The notes beneath the pieces are model-generated. The model ran no database searches. It saw only the letters and a list, made by a program, of their open reading frames with translations, and was not told the DNA's origin. A DNA stretch of 64,000 nucleotides, taken from NCBI GenBank assembly GCA_030679145.1, contig JAUXTU010000110.1, positions 1 to 64,000 on the forward strand, read 5' to 3'. Within the stretch, counting starts at the first letter, position 1. Every line of letters starts with the position of its first letter. Shown here one piece after another: positions 8,990-17,305 of the stretch. This DNA is from Bacteroidota bacterium. GTDB lineage: Bacteria > Bacteroidota > Ignavibacteria > UBA10030 > UBA8401. Both the position numbers and the translations under genes were made by a program.

Positions 8990-10012
8990 ATGTCCACAAA
9001 AGCAGTTCTTATTACAGGAGCCAACGGCGAGATTGGTCACGGTTTGGTCTCGCGCCTTACCGAAAAAAATCCCGACATCAGAATCGTTGCGATTGATGTT
9101 CATCCACTCAGCAAAGCATTACGGGAACAATGCCACGAAGTGATCGTCGGTGATATTATGGATTCATCGTTGCTTGACCGGCTTGCAGCATTCTATGATT
9201 TTGAAACGATCTATCACCTTGCGGCGATTCTTTCCACCAAAGCAGAACGCGAACCGGTACTTGGTCATCGTGTGAATGTTGACGGAACTCTTGGATTACT
9301 GGAGCTTGCCGCGCGTCAGGCGCGTGCTACAGGAGAGAATGTGAAATTTTTATTTCCGAGTTCCATCGCGGCGTACGGTCTGCCGAATATTGATATAAAA
9401 ATGAAATCGGGAAAAGTAAAAGAAAATGAATGGCTTGATGCGAGGACGATGTACGGCATTAATAAAAAATATTGCGAAGATCTTGGGCGATACTATAACT
9501 GGTATTACCGCCAGATCGATCCGCAGCCGACCACGGCGCATGTTGATTTCCGAGGGATCCGCTTTCCCGGACTCATCAGTGCTGTAACGTTGCCGACCGG
9601 TGGTACAAGTGATTACGGTCCGGAGATGATGCATTACGCTGCGCAGGGAAAAGTGTATAATTGTTTTGTTCCTGAAAGTACAACACTACCGTTCATGGTT
9701 ATGCCGGATGCGATCAATGCATTGCTGAAACTTGAAGCAACTCCCGCAAAGAATTTAACGCAGGTTGTGTATAATATCGGTGCGTTCTCTGTTTCCGCAA
9801 AAAATTTTTATGATGTGATCAAAAAGGCATTTCCCAATGCCCACGTCAATTTCAAGACGGATGTATTGCGTCAAAAGATCGTTGACAGTTGGCCTGCGGA
9901 TTTGGATGATTCGGTGGCTCGTAAAGAATGGGGATGGGTACCCGAGTTTGATTTCAAACGGGCGTTTGATGAGTATCTGATCCCTGCAGTGAAACAGCGG
10001 TATGGGAAATAA
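8990..10012 (+). CDS. SDR-family NAD-dependent epimerase/dehydrogenase, L-threonine 3-dehydrogenase-like
   Basis: 340 residues. The Rossmann motif 'LITGANGEIGHG' (about 6-17), 'DVHPLS' and 'HLAAILS' bind NAD; the catalytic Ser/Tyr/Lys are in 'PSSIAAYG' and 'MYGINKKYCE'. The stretch 'RGIRFPGLISAVTLPTGGTSDYG' resembles the short-chain type of L-threonine 3-dehydrogenase (threonine to 2-amino-3-ketobutyrate), as opposed to nucleotide-sugar epimerases. No kbl (glycine C-acetyltransferase) gene is adjacent, so the assignment is moderate. ATG 8990 has GGAAGG 7 bases upstream; ATG 8984 is less well placed. Confidence 0.7.
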   Translation: MSTKAVLITGANGEIGHGLVSRLTEKNPDIRIVAIDVHPLSKALREQCHEVIVGDIMDSSLLDRLAAFYDFETIYHLAAILSTKAEREPVLGHRVNVDGTLGLLELAARQARATGENVKFLFPSSIAAYGLPNIDIKMKSGKVKENEWLDARTMYGINKKYCEDLGRYYNWYYRQIDPQPTTAHVDFRGIRFPGLISAVTLPTGGTSDYGPEMMHYAAQGKVYNCFVPESTTLPFMVMPDAINALLKLEATPAKNLTQVVYNIGAFSVSAKNFYDVIKKAFPNAHVNFKTDVLRQKIVDSWPADLDDSVARKEWGWVPEFDFKRAFDEYLIPAVKQRYGK

Positions 10013-10024
10013 TCCTGTTTACTA

Positions 10025-10072
10025 AGCATACCGTTCGTTTTAGCCGGGTTCACTTTTAACGAACGGTATGCT
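10025..10072. repeat. perfect 15-base inverted repeat between convergent genes (accgttc family, copy 2)
   Basis: Arms 10025-10039 and 10058-10072 are perfectly complementary (agcataccgttcgtt), with an 18-base loop. The hairpin lies between the convergent dehydrogenase and flavoprotein genes and may end transcription from both sides, though no long T-run follows. Its right half matches the element at 1824-1852. Confidence 0.65.
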
Positions 10073-10083
10073 GAAGAAATGAC

Positions 10084-11223
10084 TTACCTCCTCGTCCACC
10101 GGATAAGCTTTTCTGTCACTAATGGAAAGTGCCGCATCAACTGTCCGCCGATATTTCCTCCTCGGGAATTCAGCGCAAATTGCTGCAGTCCTAAAGCAAC
10201 TCTAATTCGTTTTGAGAAAAGATTGTTCCATTCTTTTTTGTAGAGTGCTTCTGTTTTTGCTGACGAATACGAGTTCTTATTTGCTTCGGTAAGAATCGTT
10301 GCAACAAGCATTCCGCTTTCGATCGCCATTCCAATCCCGTCTCCCGCCAGAGGAGCGATCACCCGCGCCGCATCCCCGATCATATAAATCCCATTCTCAA
10401 CTACCGAGCGTTTTCCAAAAAAAATATTTCCCGTTCCATAGACAGGAAGCTTTAACAATGTGGGAAGAGGGTCGTGTATGAATAATTCTCGGAAGGATGC
10501 ATTTTTTTCCAACAATTCATACAGTGCATTTTTCGGATCAAGCTGATTGATATTCTTATCCGAAAGGAAGCAGAGCGTTGCTTCATCCTCGCTCACGCAG
10601 TTCACACCGCAATAAATTCCGTTGGATGAAAATATCTGGATCTCATCTTGATCAAGTCTATGCAGTACATTCTTGGGAATATGATACTTTACACCGCTAA
10701 ACCCGGAACGGGAAGAAGCAAATGGTCGCTGCAATGATTTGTCAATGATGTTCTGACGACCGTACGCTCCAATGACATGGTAAGCAGCATACGTTTCAAT
10801 TCCTTTTTGTGTTTTGCAGAGGATCTCAAAGATATTATTTACTCGTCTCATTGAAACAACTTCTGCCGGTTGAACAACCGTTGTTCCTAATGATTTTGCT
10901 TTTTTCAACAGCAACTGATCGAGCAGAGAACGTTTGAGTGCGAATCCTTCAAATCCAAGAGGATGTGTTGTTGCTGCGCCGTTCTCCGGGATGAACCGAA
11001 AATGCGTTACACGGTTTGGTTTCAGCGATAGAAATTCATCGAACAGATCGAATGACTTTAATGCAGAAGTCACTTCATGTGACAGGAATTCGCCGCATAA
11101 GACTTCGCGCGGGAATGATTTCTTCTCAATCACCGCAACGGTCATTCCTTTATTGGCAAGGGAGATTGCTGCACTTGAACCTGCCGGTCCGCCGCCAATA
11201 ATGAGTATGTCAAAATGTTTTAT
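10084..11223 (-). CDS. FAD-dependent oxidoreductase of the geranylgeranyl-reductase/aromatic hydroxylase type, no canonical start codon
   Basis: The reading frame encodes a complete flavoprotein. It has an N-terminal dinucleotide motif 'DILIIGGGPAGSSAAI', 'REVLCGEFLS', a C-terminal FAD motif 'MIGDAARVIAPLAGDGIGMA' and a basic tail. The first in-frame ATG (11145) lies after the GxGxxG motif, so it would give a dead protein. Upstream to the in-frame TGA at 11274-11272 there is no ATG, GTG or TTG. The position where Met is expected (before 'KHFDILIIGGG') is ATA at 11223-11221, and this is taken as the start. It is the third gene after a type III PKS and a methyltransferase, matching SrsC, the flavoprotein that hydroxylates alkylresorcinols in Streptomyces. 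A sequencing error or start-codon mutation is possible. Confidence 0.75.
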   Translation of the reverse strand: MKHFDILIIGGGPAGSSAAISLANKGMTVAVIEKKSFPREVLCGEFLSHEVTSALKSFDLFDEFLSLKPNRVTHFRFIPENGAATTHPLGFEGFALKRSLLDQLLLKKAKSLGTTVVQPAEVVSMRRVNNIFEILCKTQKGIETYAAYHVIGAYGRQNIIDKSLQRPFASSRSGFSGVKYHIPKNVLHRLDQDEIQIFSSNGIYCGVNCVSEDEATLCFLSDKNINQLDPKNALYELLEKNASFRELFIHDPLPTLLKLPVYGTGNIFFGKRSVVENGIYMIGDAARVIAPLAGDGIGMAIESGMLVATILTEANKNSYSSAKTEALYKKEWNNLFSKRIRVALGLQQFALNSRGGNIGGQLMRHFPLVTEKLIRWTRR

Positions 11224-11288
11224 GATAGTGTTATTCCAATGACAATGATTTTTTGTCTCAAGTAAAAATATTCATCCTATGCTTCACA

Positions 11289-11951
11289 TTATAATTCAAT
11301 GACCACAAGCCAGCGAAATGCCCACGTTCGTTTGATGATTAAATTTCTCAACGAACATCGATCAAAAATTCGGAGTAATTCTTCTTTTGTGAATCCACGC
11401 TGAACGGACAACGGCGCATCGTGTTTCACCATTTTGCTCTGTGAGAATAATAACGTAAGAATTTTAATTCCAGTCAAGGCGAAGAAAGAACGCCGGAGAT
11501 CATTGATGATAATTCCGTGATGAGCAACGCGGGAGAATGATTTCAACAATGCGACGATCTGTTCTTCAGTAAAATGATGAAGAAATAACGAAATATGAAC
11601 GACATCAAATGATTGTTCTTTGAGAGGGATATCCATTGCATCGCCGCACAATACCGTATAATTTGTATGGTCACGCAGATATTCACACGTTCTGGGATTT
11701 TTATCTAGCGCTGTGATCGATAAATCATTAGACTCATTCCCAAACACATCTGCACCCCCTGCACCAACATCAAGCACCGTCAGTTTGTTCTGCAGCGATT
11801 TTTTTTTTCGTAGTATGCGGAATCCATTGTGTGTTGTTGCCGTTCCGCCAAGGAAAATATTGATCGTTCTCAGTTCATTCAATGCTTCGTCGATCCGTTC
11901 ATCCTGGATAGAAAAATCATCCATTATTTCAGCATCATGTTTTCGTTCCAC
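11289..11951 (-). CDS. class I SAM-dependent methyltransferase of the polyketide cluster
   Basis: 220 residues with Methyltransf_11-type motifs: motif I 'LTVLDVGAGGADV', an acidic residue in 'ITALDKN', 'CGDAMDIPL' and 'FDVVHISLFLHHF'. The GTG start overlaps the PKS stop by one base (TAGTG), so translation is coupled. An ATG at 11924 is a weaker alternative. By analogy with SrsB it would methylate a polyketide phenol or quinone; the substrate is inferred only from position. Confidence 0.85.
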   Translation of the reverse strand: MERKHDAEIMDDFSIQDERIDEALNELRTINIFLGGTATTHNGFRILRKKKSLQNKLTVLDVGAGGADVFGNESNDLSITALDKNPRTCEYLRDHTNYTVLCGDAMDIPLKEQSFDVVHISLFLHHFTEEQIVALLKSFSRVAHHGIIINDLRRSFFALTGIKILTLLFSQSKMVKHDAPLSVQRGFTKEELLRIFDRCSLRNLIIKRTWAFRWLVVIEL

Positions 11952-13042
11952 TATTTTTTGACCTTAAGAATGGCGACTTCCATTGTCAATCCCGGACCAA
12001 ACGCAACGGCGCAGACAAGTTCATCATTTTTCAATAGAGTATTCTTCATCAACTCTTTCAATACAAAAAGAATTGAAGCGGATGAGAGATTTCCGTAGTT
12101 CTTCAATACTGTTCGCGACGGGATCATTTGCATATCAGAAATATTCATCCCATTCTGTAATGAATCGAGAATTGCACGCCCGCCTGGATGAAGTGCCCAG
12201 TGCGTGATTTGAATAGGAGAAAGATTATGCTGCTCCAGAATCTTTTTTAATACCGGTGCGGCATCGCTGAGAATAATCTTTGGGAGATCGGAAGAAAGCA
12301 TCATTTCAAATCCGGAGTTGCCGATTTTCCATCCCATATATTCTGCAGAATTTTGAAAGAGGTGTGATGATGTTGAAAGTAGTTCAAGACCATTCGTCGC
12401 AGATGGTGAATTGTCAAACAATGCTGCCCCACATCCATCTGCAAAGATCATATTGGCGAGAATATTATCGCGCGTTGGTTCGGTTTGAAGATGAAGGCTG
12501 CAAAGTTCAACGCTGACAAGAAGTGTTTTACCGTTTGTATTGCGAAGCTGCGACATTGATTCGAGCACAGTGTTGAATCCGATCAATGAAGCAGCACATC
12601 CCATGAAACCGATGTTCGTCCGTTTGACGGATGCAGGAAATTTAAAACGATCGATCAGATAGTAATCCAGCCCTGGAGCAAAGAATCCTGTACAGGAAAT
12701 AGTGATCAATCGTTCAACGTCATTTGCATTGACATTATTCTTTGCAAGGATCTCCGCAACAGCATTTCCGGTTAATTCCTTTGACCAGCGTTCATATTCC
12801 GTCATTCGCGTTTTGGTATCGGGTGAGACGTAGCCGCCGGAATTAGAATAGAATTTTTTCTCTGCATCTGATTCGCCGTCCGAAATAACAAAATATCGCG
12901 TATCAATTCCGGAATGATGCGATGCCATATCGATCATTCGACCTGTAATCGGAGTGACCGCCATCCGTTTTTTTAATTCTTCCGTTGCAAGGGATTGATC
13001 AACTTTATACGGCGGTGATGCGGTGGTAATATCGATCAGCAT
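11951..13042 (-). CDS. type III polyketide synthase (chalcone-synthase-like)
   Basis: 363 residues, a typical length. The catalytic triad is visible: Cys117 in 'ISCTGFFAPGLDYYL', His285 in 'HPGGRAILD' and Asn318 in 'NYGNLSSASI'. Such homodimeric enzymes extend a starter acyl-CoA with malonyl-CoA to form alkylpyrones or alkylresorcinols. It is first in a three-gene minus-strand operon with a methyltransferase and a flavoprotein. The ATG lies 196 bases from the divergent DUF1761 gene, so the promoter is in that gap. A long-chain acyl starter is an inference from the srs-like cluster. Confidence 0.92.
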   Translation of the reverse strand: MLIDITTASPPYKVDQSLATEELKKRMAVTPITGRMIDMASHHSGIDTRYFVISDGESDAEKKFYSNSGGYVSPDTKTRMTEYERWSKELTGNAVAEILAKNNVNANDVERLITISCTGFFAPGLDYYLIDRFKFPASVKRTNIGFMGCAASLIGFNTVLESMSQLRNTNGKTLLVSVELCSLHLQTEPTRDNILANMIFADGCGAALFDNSPSATNGLELLSTSSHLFQNSAEYMGWKIGNSGFEMMLSSDLPKIILSDAAPVLKKILEQHNLSPIQITHWALHPGGRAILDSLQNGMNISDMQMIPSRTVLKNYGNLSSASILFVLKELMKNTLLKNDELVCAVAFGPGLTMEVAILKVKK

Positions 13043-13238
13043 ATGGTTCCTTGATGGTTGTCAATATTCTAACAATAGTTGTCAAGTTACTCGTTCCTTT
13101 AATGTAATGTACTTCGAACGATGAAACAATTTTTGGTCTTTACTCCTTGCATCTTATTCTCACCGTTTCTACATTGACGCAAACTACGGTCGCCCAATTA
13201 AATTAAAATTCAATTATTAATATTCCGGAGGAAATACA

Positions 13239-13649
13239 ATGGGAGAATTACAGATAAATTCTTTTGCGGTTATTGTCGCCGCAATCTTGAACATGGTCGT
13301 CGGTGCAATTTGGTACGGACCGATGCTCTTTGCTAAACAATGGATGGCGGTGAACAACATCAATCCCGAAGAGATGAAGAATGTGAATCCGATGCCAATG
13401 TACGCGCAATCCATCGTTGTTACGATCGTTTCGTACTGGGTGCTGGCAATGGCCATCACCATCACAAACGCGGTGACAGTGTCCGGGGGAATGTCGGTCG
13501 CGTTCTGGCTCTGGATCGGATTCATCGCACCGGTACAATACACTGCGAATCTCTTTTCATCAAAAAAGATCCTCGCATTCTTTCTTGATACCGGATATCA
13601 ACTGGTCACAATGCTGATCGCCGGCGGATTGCTTGCGGTGTGGAGATAA
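13239..13649 (+). CDS. DUF1761-family membrane protein
   Basis: 136 residues with four predicted membrane helices (about 8-30, 55-77, 83-103, 112-134) and the family's 'GAIWYGPMLFAKQW' and 'NLFSSKK' segments. The function of DUF1761 is unknown. GGAGG precedes the ATG. It is divergent from the polyketide operon and ends in its own terminator. Confidence 0.8.
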   Translation: MGELQINSFAVIVAAILNMVVGAIWYGPMLFAKQWMAVNNINPEEMKNVNPMPMYAQSIVVTIVSYWVLAMAITITNAVTVSGGMSVAFWLWIGFIAPVQYTANLFSSKKILAFFLDTGYQLVTMLIAGGLLAVWR

Positions 13650-13673
13650 AGTCTGGAAATGATCCACTCTTAT

Positions 13674-13700
13674 AGGACGGTTAAAAGCCGTCCTTTTTTA
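13674..13700 (+). terminator. intrinsic terminator
   Basis: Stem aggacgg/ccgtcct with a short A-rich loop and a T-run, 25 bases after the DUF1761 stop. Confidence 0.85.
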
Positions 13701-13789
13701 TTTTAAAAATAGAATGACGCGTCGGAGTGAGAGATTGAGTTTTTTATCGTATCTTATATGTAGAGATTTCTAAAAAATCCAGCATCACA

Positions 13790-13888
13790 GTCATTCTGAG
13801 TAGCGTAGTGACGAACCTGCCTGCCGGTCAGGCAGGGAATCTTCTTTTTCCACTTAACAATAAAACGAGATTCTTCGCTCAGAATGAC
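13790..13888. repeat. 99-base inverted-repeat element
   Basis: Terminal inverted repeats 'gtcattctgag' (13790-13800) and 'ctcagaatgac' (13878-13888) flank an internal hairpin (cctgcctg/caggcagg, about 13816-13835). This is a MITE- or REP-like dispersed palindrome. It occupies the 300-base gap before the small gene at 13952, which otherwise holds only the terminator. A partial relative lies at about 14250-14300. Confidence 0.7.
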
Positions 13889-13951
13889 AATAGACAACCT
13901 ATTTTTCAGATATCTATGTATTGAACTATTGAAAAAGAAGAGGAGCGACTT

Positions 13952-14191
13952 ATGGCGGACCAACAAACCATCGAATTGCGTTGCAGCAAAAATCCTGACG
14001 GAAAATATAACGCCAGAACATTTGTGAATGGAAAAGAATTAAAGGGGAAAGAATACAGCGTCAACCGCGGTGATCAGTTTTCACTAGTGCTGGTGTATCA
14101 TCAGATCAAGAAGCAATACGCTTCAAGTTCAGTGCAGATCAAAGGGTTGGATAAGAACGCGGAACAGAATATCCTTCATTCCGAGCTGTAA
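13952..14191 (+). CDS. small conserved-looking hypothetical protein
   Basis: 79 residues, cytoplasmic (no signal or membrane segment), with a well-placed AGGAG before ATG. The product begins 'MADQQTIELRCSKNPDGKY' and is rich in Lys, Gln and Val. No family was recognised. Good ribosome binding and an isolated position support a real gene. Confidence 0.55.
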   Translation: MADQQTIELRCSKNPDGKYNARTFVNGKELKGKEYSVNRGDQFSLVLVYHQIKKQYASSSVQIKGLDKNAEQNILHSEL

Positions 14192-14351
14192 CATTATTAT
14201 TATCATTTCGATCAAGCTTTAGCAGGAGAGAAATCTTTTTTTTGCATCCAATAATAAAAACGAGATTCCTCTCCGCCTTCGGCGGATCGGAATGATATTA
14301 CAATAAGATTTCAGATGGTAGTAGAGATATACCTGCGGAATGATTGACGAA

Positions 14352-14672
14352 TTACGCGTTTCCGGGAGGATTGTAATTGCCGACAAGATCCGATTCGATC
14401 TTTTGGCGTTTCTTTTTGTCCTCTTCAGGAAAAACACAGATACAGTTCGCTTCGAAACGGCTCAGTATCGGGTCGCGAGGATGATCGAATTGTTTGGCAA
14501 GATTATCGGTTTCACCAACGTATAATTTCTGATGGATGACCTTATTCATTTCGTCGGTGGTGCGGTTCGTAATAAAATAGACCGCGCCGATCTGTTTGAA
14601 TAATGTTGTGATTGGTTGTATCAGAAAACTGTATTTCTTTCCTGATTCGCCGATTAATGAAATTTGTGACAT
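14352..14672 (-). CDS. GIY-YIG-like small protein
   Basis: 106 residues. 'GAVYFITNR' followed by 'KLYVGETDNL' matches the two-strand GIY-YIG core. 'ANCICVFPEEDKKKRQ' and the C-terminal 'ESDLVGNYNPPGN' carry the conserved Glu and Asn. It resembles a group of short stand-alone GIY-YIG-like proteins of unknown function, not UvrC or homing enzymes. Nuclease activity is inferred only from the motif. Confidence 0.6.
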   Translation of the reverse strand: MSQISLIGESGKKYSFLIQPITTLFKQIGAVYFITNRTTDEMNKVIHQKLYVGETDNLAKQFDHPRDPILSRFEANCICVFPEEDKKKRQKIESDLVGNYNPPGNA

Positions 14673-14806
14673 TATGCTTTCCTTGTTCTAAAATTAACTC
14701 TGTATACAGTATCGTCATAATCACCGCTAACTTCAAGTGTTTACGGATTAGTTTTTGTTAACCCGTGTTAATCTTCTTATTCCTTCAATGAAACCTCATA
14801 AACAAA

Positions 14807-14830
14807 AAAGCCGTCGCGAGGGACGGCTTT
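14807..14830 (-). terminator. intrinsic terminator
   Basis: A perfect 9-base stem (aaagccgtc/gacggcttt) with an A-run on the plus strand gives a T-run on the minus strand. It ends the 14868-15311 gene. The loop and stem ('ccgtcgcgag') nearly repeat in the terminator at 19781-19806. Confidence 0.8.
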
Positions 14831-14867
14831 GATCAAATAGTAAAAGACAATCTAATCACCGGATAAT

Positions 14868-15311
14868 TTATTTACTCACAATTCCAGATTCCACGTTCAC
14901 GCTTAATAAATGTTTTTGCATGTGGACAGATGCTGCTTGAAAAAAATTCTCTTCATTTGCTGTCACGATGCTATTCTCGTTTGCATACCATTCAGGATTT
15001 TCGCAGATCGACATTGCGATATACGCTTTGTATCGTATTGTTCCCGATGGATGTTTCTGCCATACTGTATTCATCTCTTTCACCAATTTCGAAACATCTG
15101 CAGCAACATAACGCATTTTCATCTGTGCAGTTACACGAATCGCTGATTCGATAACGCCGAGATTTGTTGAACGCAAACCGATAAGTAAATTCTTCGTTGC
15201 AAACGCTACTTTTTGATCTTCTGTCGTGAATCGTTTTGCAGGTTCTCCTGCGAACGTAAATTGCATTGTTATTATTACTATTGCGGTCATCATTGCTATT
15301 CTTGTTTTCAT
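14868..15311 (-). CDS. secreted helical hypothetical protein
   Basis: 147 residues: a signal peptide ('MKTRIAMMTAIVIITMQFTFA') and a helical domain resembling one or two HEAT-type repeats ('LLIGLRSTNLGVIESAIRV', 'SGTIRYKAYIAMSICEN'). It is probably periplasmic. No catalytic residues or named family were recognised. Confidence 0.65.
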   Translation of the reverse strand: MKTRIAMMTAIVIITMQFTFAGEPAKRFTTEDQKVAFATKNLLIGLRSTNLGVIESAIRVTAQMKMRYVAADVSKLVKEMNTVWQKHPSGTIRYKAYIAMSICENPEWYANENSIVTANEENFFQAASVHMQKHLLSVNVESGIVSK

Positions 15312-15930
15312 GACATCCTCCGTTATTCCGTTTCTGTTGATGGGTTCGTTATTGTTATGGCATCTCTTACGGCAGAAAAATCAATGGAGTTGTGTCGGTT
15401 GCGTCAAGAATTGTAAAAAAATGTCATGGATAAATTATTACCAGAAGAAAAATACGTTATACCGAACTCGTTTCGGCATCTTTCACACACGAAAAGATAC
15501 TGACTTCCGTCACCATGAAAGTGATTGCATAAAACACCGTTGAGTCTGAAATCGCCATTATCATTGAAACAAAAATAAAATAGTCTTGATTTTGAATTGA
15601 CTCTCAGGCAATTGCTAAATAACTTTGCATCAGTATTACAATACTACTTTAGACAGTCTCTGTAATCTTGTGCAAGAGAGCAGAGTTTTGTTGACCGTTC
15701 TCTTCCTGCATTTAGTAATTACCCAACTGTCCAAAGAGCGATGCTGTAAATGTTCCACACTATTTCACGTTTCATCCGGATTTGATTAATGCACGGCTGC
15801 AGAGAAGGCTTCCGGTTGTTCACTGATTGAATAGAATTTTTTCCTCCTCTCTCTGTGTAATTTTTCACCCCGGAAATATTTCGATGGTTAACAAAAACTC
15901 TCACAATTCGACGAAAGGAGACTTACTTCT
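15312..15930. other. 619-base intergenic region between divergent genes
   Basis: No convincing gene is present. The short open frames here lack codon bias and ribosome sites. A palindrome 'ccgaactcgtttcgg' at about 15462-15480 is related to the one at 24091-24109. The rest must hold the divergent promoters of the secreted helical protein and asnA. No T-box or other known riboswitch was recognised upstream of asnA. Confidence 0.5.
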
Positions 15931-17061
15931 ATGCTCGACAAAAAAACGGATTTGGCGGGACCCGGAATCGGCAACTATGAAGATCTGGAAAAGATCCTGC
16001 CGCACAATTACCGATCGTTGTTAAACGCGAAAGAAACACAAAAAGCTCTGTTTGATTTAAAGGGATATATTGAAGAACATTTGTGCAAGGAACTTAATCT
16101 GATGATGGTGCAGGTTCCTCTCATAGTTGATGCCGAAAGCGGCGTGAATGATCTTTTAGATAGAGACGGTTCACGAACACCGGTGCAATTTCACATCAAT
16201 AATGATTTCAACAAACATCCTATCGATGCGCAAGTTGTACAGGCGGCAACGAAATGGAAACGAATTGCGCTGAAAGAATTCAACATGAAAGTCGGAGAAG
16301 GAATTTGTACGGATATGCGCGCAGTGCGAAAAGATTATTTTCTCGATCACGACCACAGCGCGTATGTTGACCAGTGGGATTGGGAGCGGGTGATTACCGA
16401 TAAGCAGCGGAACTTGAAATTCTTAAAAGAGATTGTCGGTAAGATTTGGAAGGTGCTGGTAGGAGCCGAGCATTTTATTCAGCGAAAATATCCGAAATTG
16501 AAATCGAAAGAATACCCGAATCTTCCTGAAGAGCTGACATTCTTCCACGCTGAAGAAATTCTTGATATGTATCCCGATCTTCCCAGAAAAGCGCGCGAGA
16601 CCGCGATCTTGCAGCAGTATCCTGCAATCTTTATCGTTGGTATCGGTTGGGTATTGAAAGATGGCTATCCGCATGAGATGCGCGCTGCTGATTATGACGA
16701 CTGGGTGACGGAAACAAAAAAGGTCGGAGAGACGATGATGCACGGATTGAACGGCGACATTCTTGTGTGGAATCCGGTGACGCAGCGGCGCCATGAATTA
16801 ACTTCAATGGGAATCCGCGTGAACGCCGATTCGTTAGTAAAACAGCTTGAGCTTACCCATCAAACTGATTTCCTGAAACAACCGTACCATGAGGGAATTG
16901 TTACAAACGAATTGCCGCTGAGTATCGGCGGCGGAATTGGACAGTCGCGCACATACATGCTACTGCTGAAAAAAGCGCACTTGGGTGAAGTAAGTGTAAC
17001 AGTGTGGCCGAAAGTGTTGAAAGATATGTGCAACACGCTGCACATTCCCATTCTCAATTAA
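15931..17061 (+). CDS. asnA: aspartate-ammonia ligase (asparagine synthetase A)
   Basis: 376 residues. It makes asparagine from aspartate, ammonia and ATP via an aspartyl-AMP intermediate, on a class II aminoacyl-tRNA-synthetase-like fold. Diagnostic stretches are 'VQVPLIVDAESGVNDLLDR', 'GEGICTDMRAVRKD', 'DQWDWE' and the C-terminal 'LSIGGGIGQSR'. It is about 45 residues longer than the E. coli enzyme, within the range seen in Bacteroidota. AAAGGAG lies upstream of the ATG. It is monocistronic. Confidence 0.95.
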   Translation: MLDKKTDLAGPGIGNYEDLEKILPHNYRSLLNAKETQKALFDLKGYIEEHLCKELNLMMVQVPLIVDAESGVNDLLDRDGSRTPVQFHINNDFNKHPIDAQVVQAATKWKRIALKEFNMKVGEGICTDMRAVRKDYFLDHDHSAYVDQWDWERVITDKQRNLKFLKEIVGKIWKVLVGAEHFIQRKYPKLKSKEYPNLPEELTFFHAEEILDMYPDLPRKARETAILQQYPAIFIVGIGWVLKDGYPHEMRAADYDDWVTETKKVGETMMHGLNGDILVWNPVTQRRHELTSMGIRVNADSLVKQLELTHQTDFLKQPYHEGIVTNELPLSIGGGIGQSRTYMLLLKKAHLGEVSVTVWPKVLKDMCNTLHIPILN

Positions 17062-17072
17062 ATTGAATCACA

Positions 17073-17107
17073 ACGAATTGGCAAGCCTCTCCGGCTTGTC
17101 AATTCGT
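17073..17107 (+). terminator. strong hairpin after asnA
   Basis: Arms of 15 bases (17073-17087 and 17093-17107, one mismatch) form a stem 12 bases after the asnA stop. Only a short T-run follows, so it may act as a processing or stabilising hairpin as much as a terminator. Confidence 0.6.
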
Positions 17108-17162
17108 TTCAGACGTTCTCCTCATCGTCTGACATCTATCGCAGGCCAGCAAAAAAAAAACA

Positions 17163-17226
17163 CTGTCATTCCTGTTCACAAGGGATCCCTTCGGGAAATG
17201 ATCCTATCCGGAATCTGGTGAAATGA
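17163..17226. repeat. gtcattcc-family repeat
   Basis: This segment resembles the element at 4460-4560, with a 'gggatcccttcggga' core and 'gaatctggtgaaat' at the end. Confidence 0.55.
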
Positions 17227-17255
17227 ATATAGTTTTCTTTTTTATGGAAAAAGAA

Positions 17256-17278
17256 AAAGCCATCACAATGATGGCTTT
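17256..17278 (-). terminator. intrinsic terminator of the desaturase gene
   Basis: A perfect 9-base stem (aaagccatc/gatggcttt), 28 bases beyond the desaturase stop, with a T-rich tail on the minus strand. Confidence 0.8.
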
Positions 17279-17305
17279 AAAAATTGCACACTTCGTTTGA
17301 ATCGT

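Noticed and set aside
15213-15543. Small plus-strand frames in the asnA upstream region
   Set aside because: They overlap the start of the minus-strand secreted protein and a palindrome, show no codon bias and have no ribosome site.
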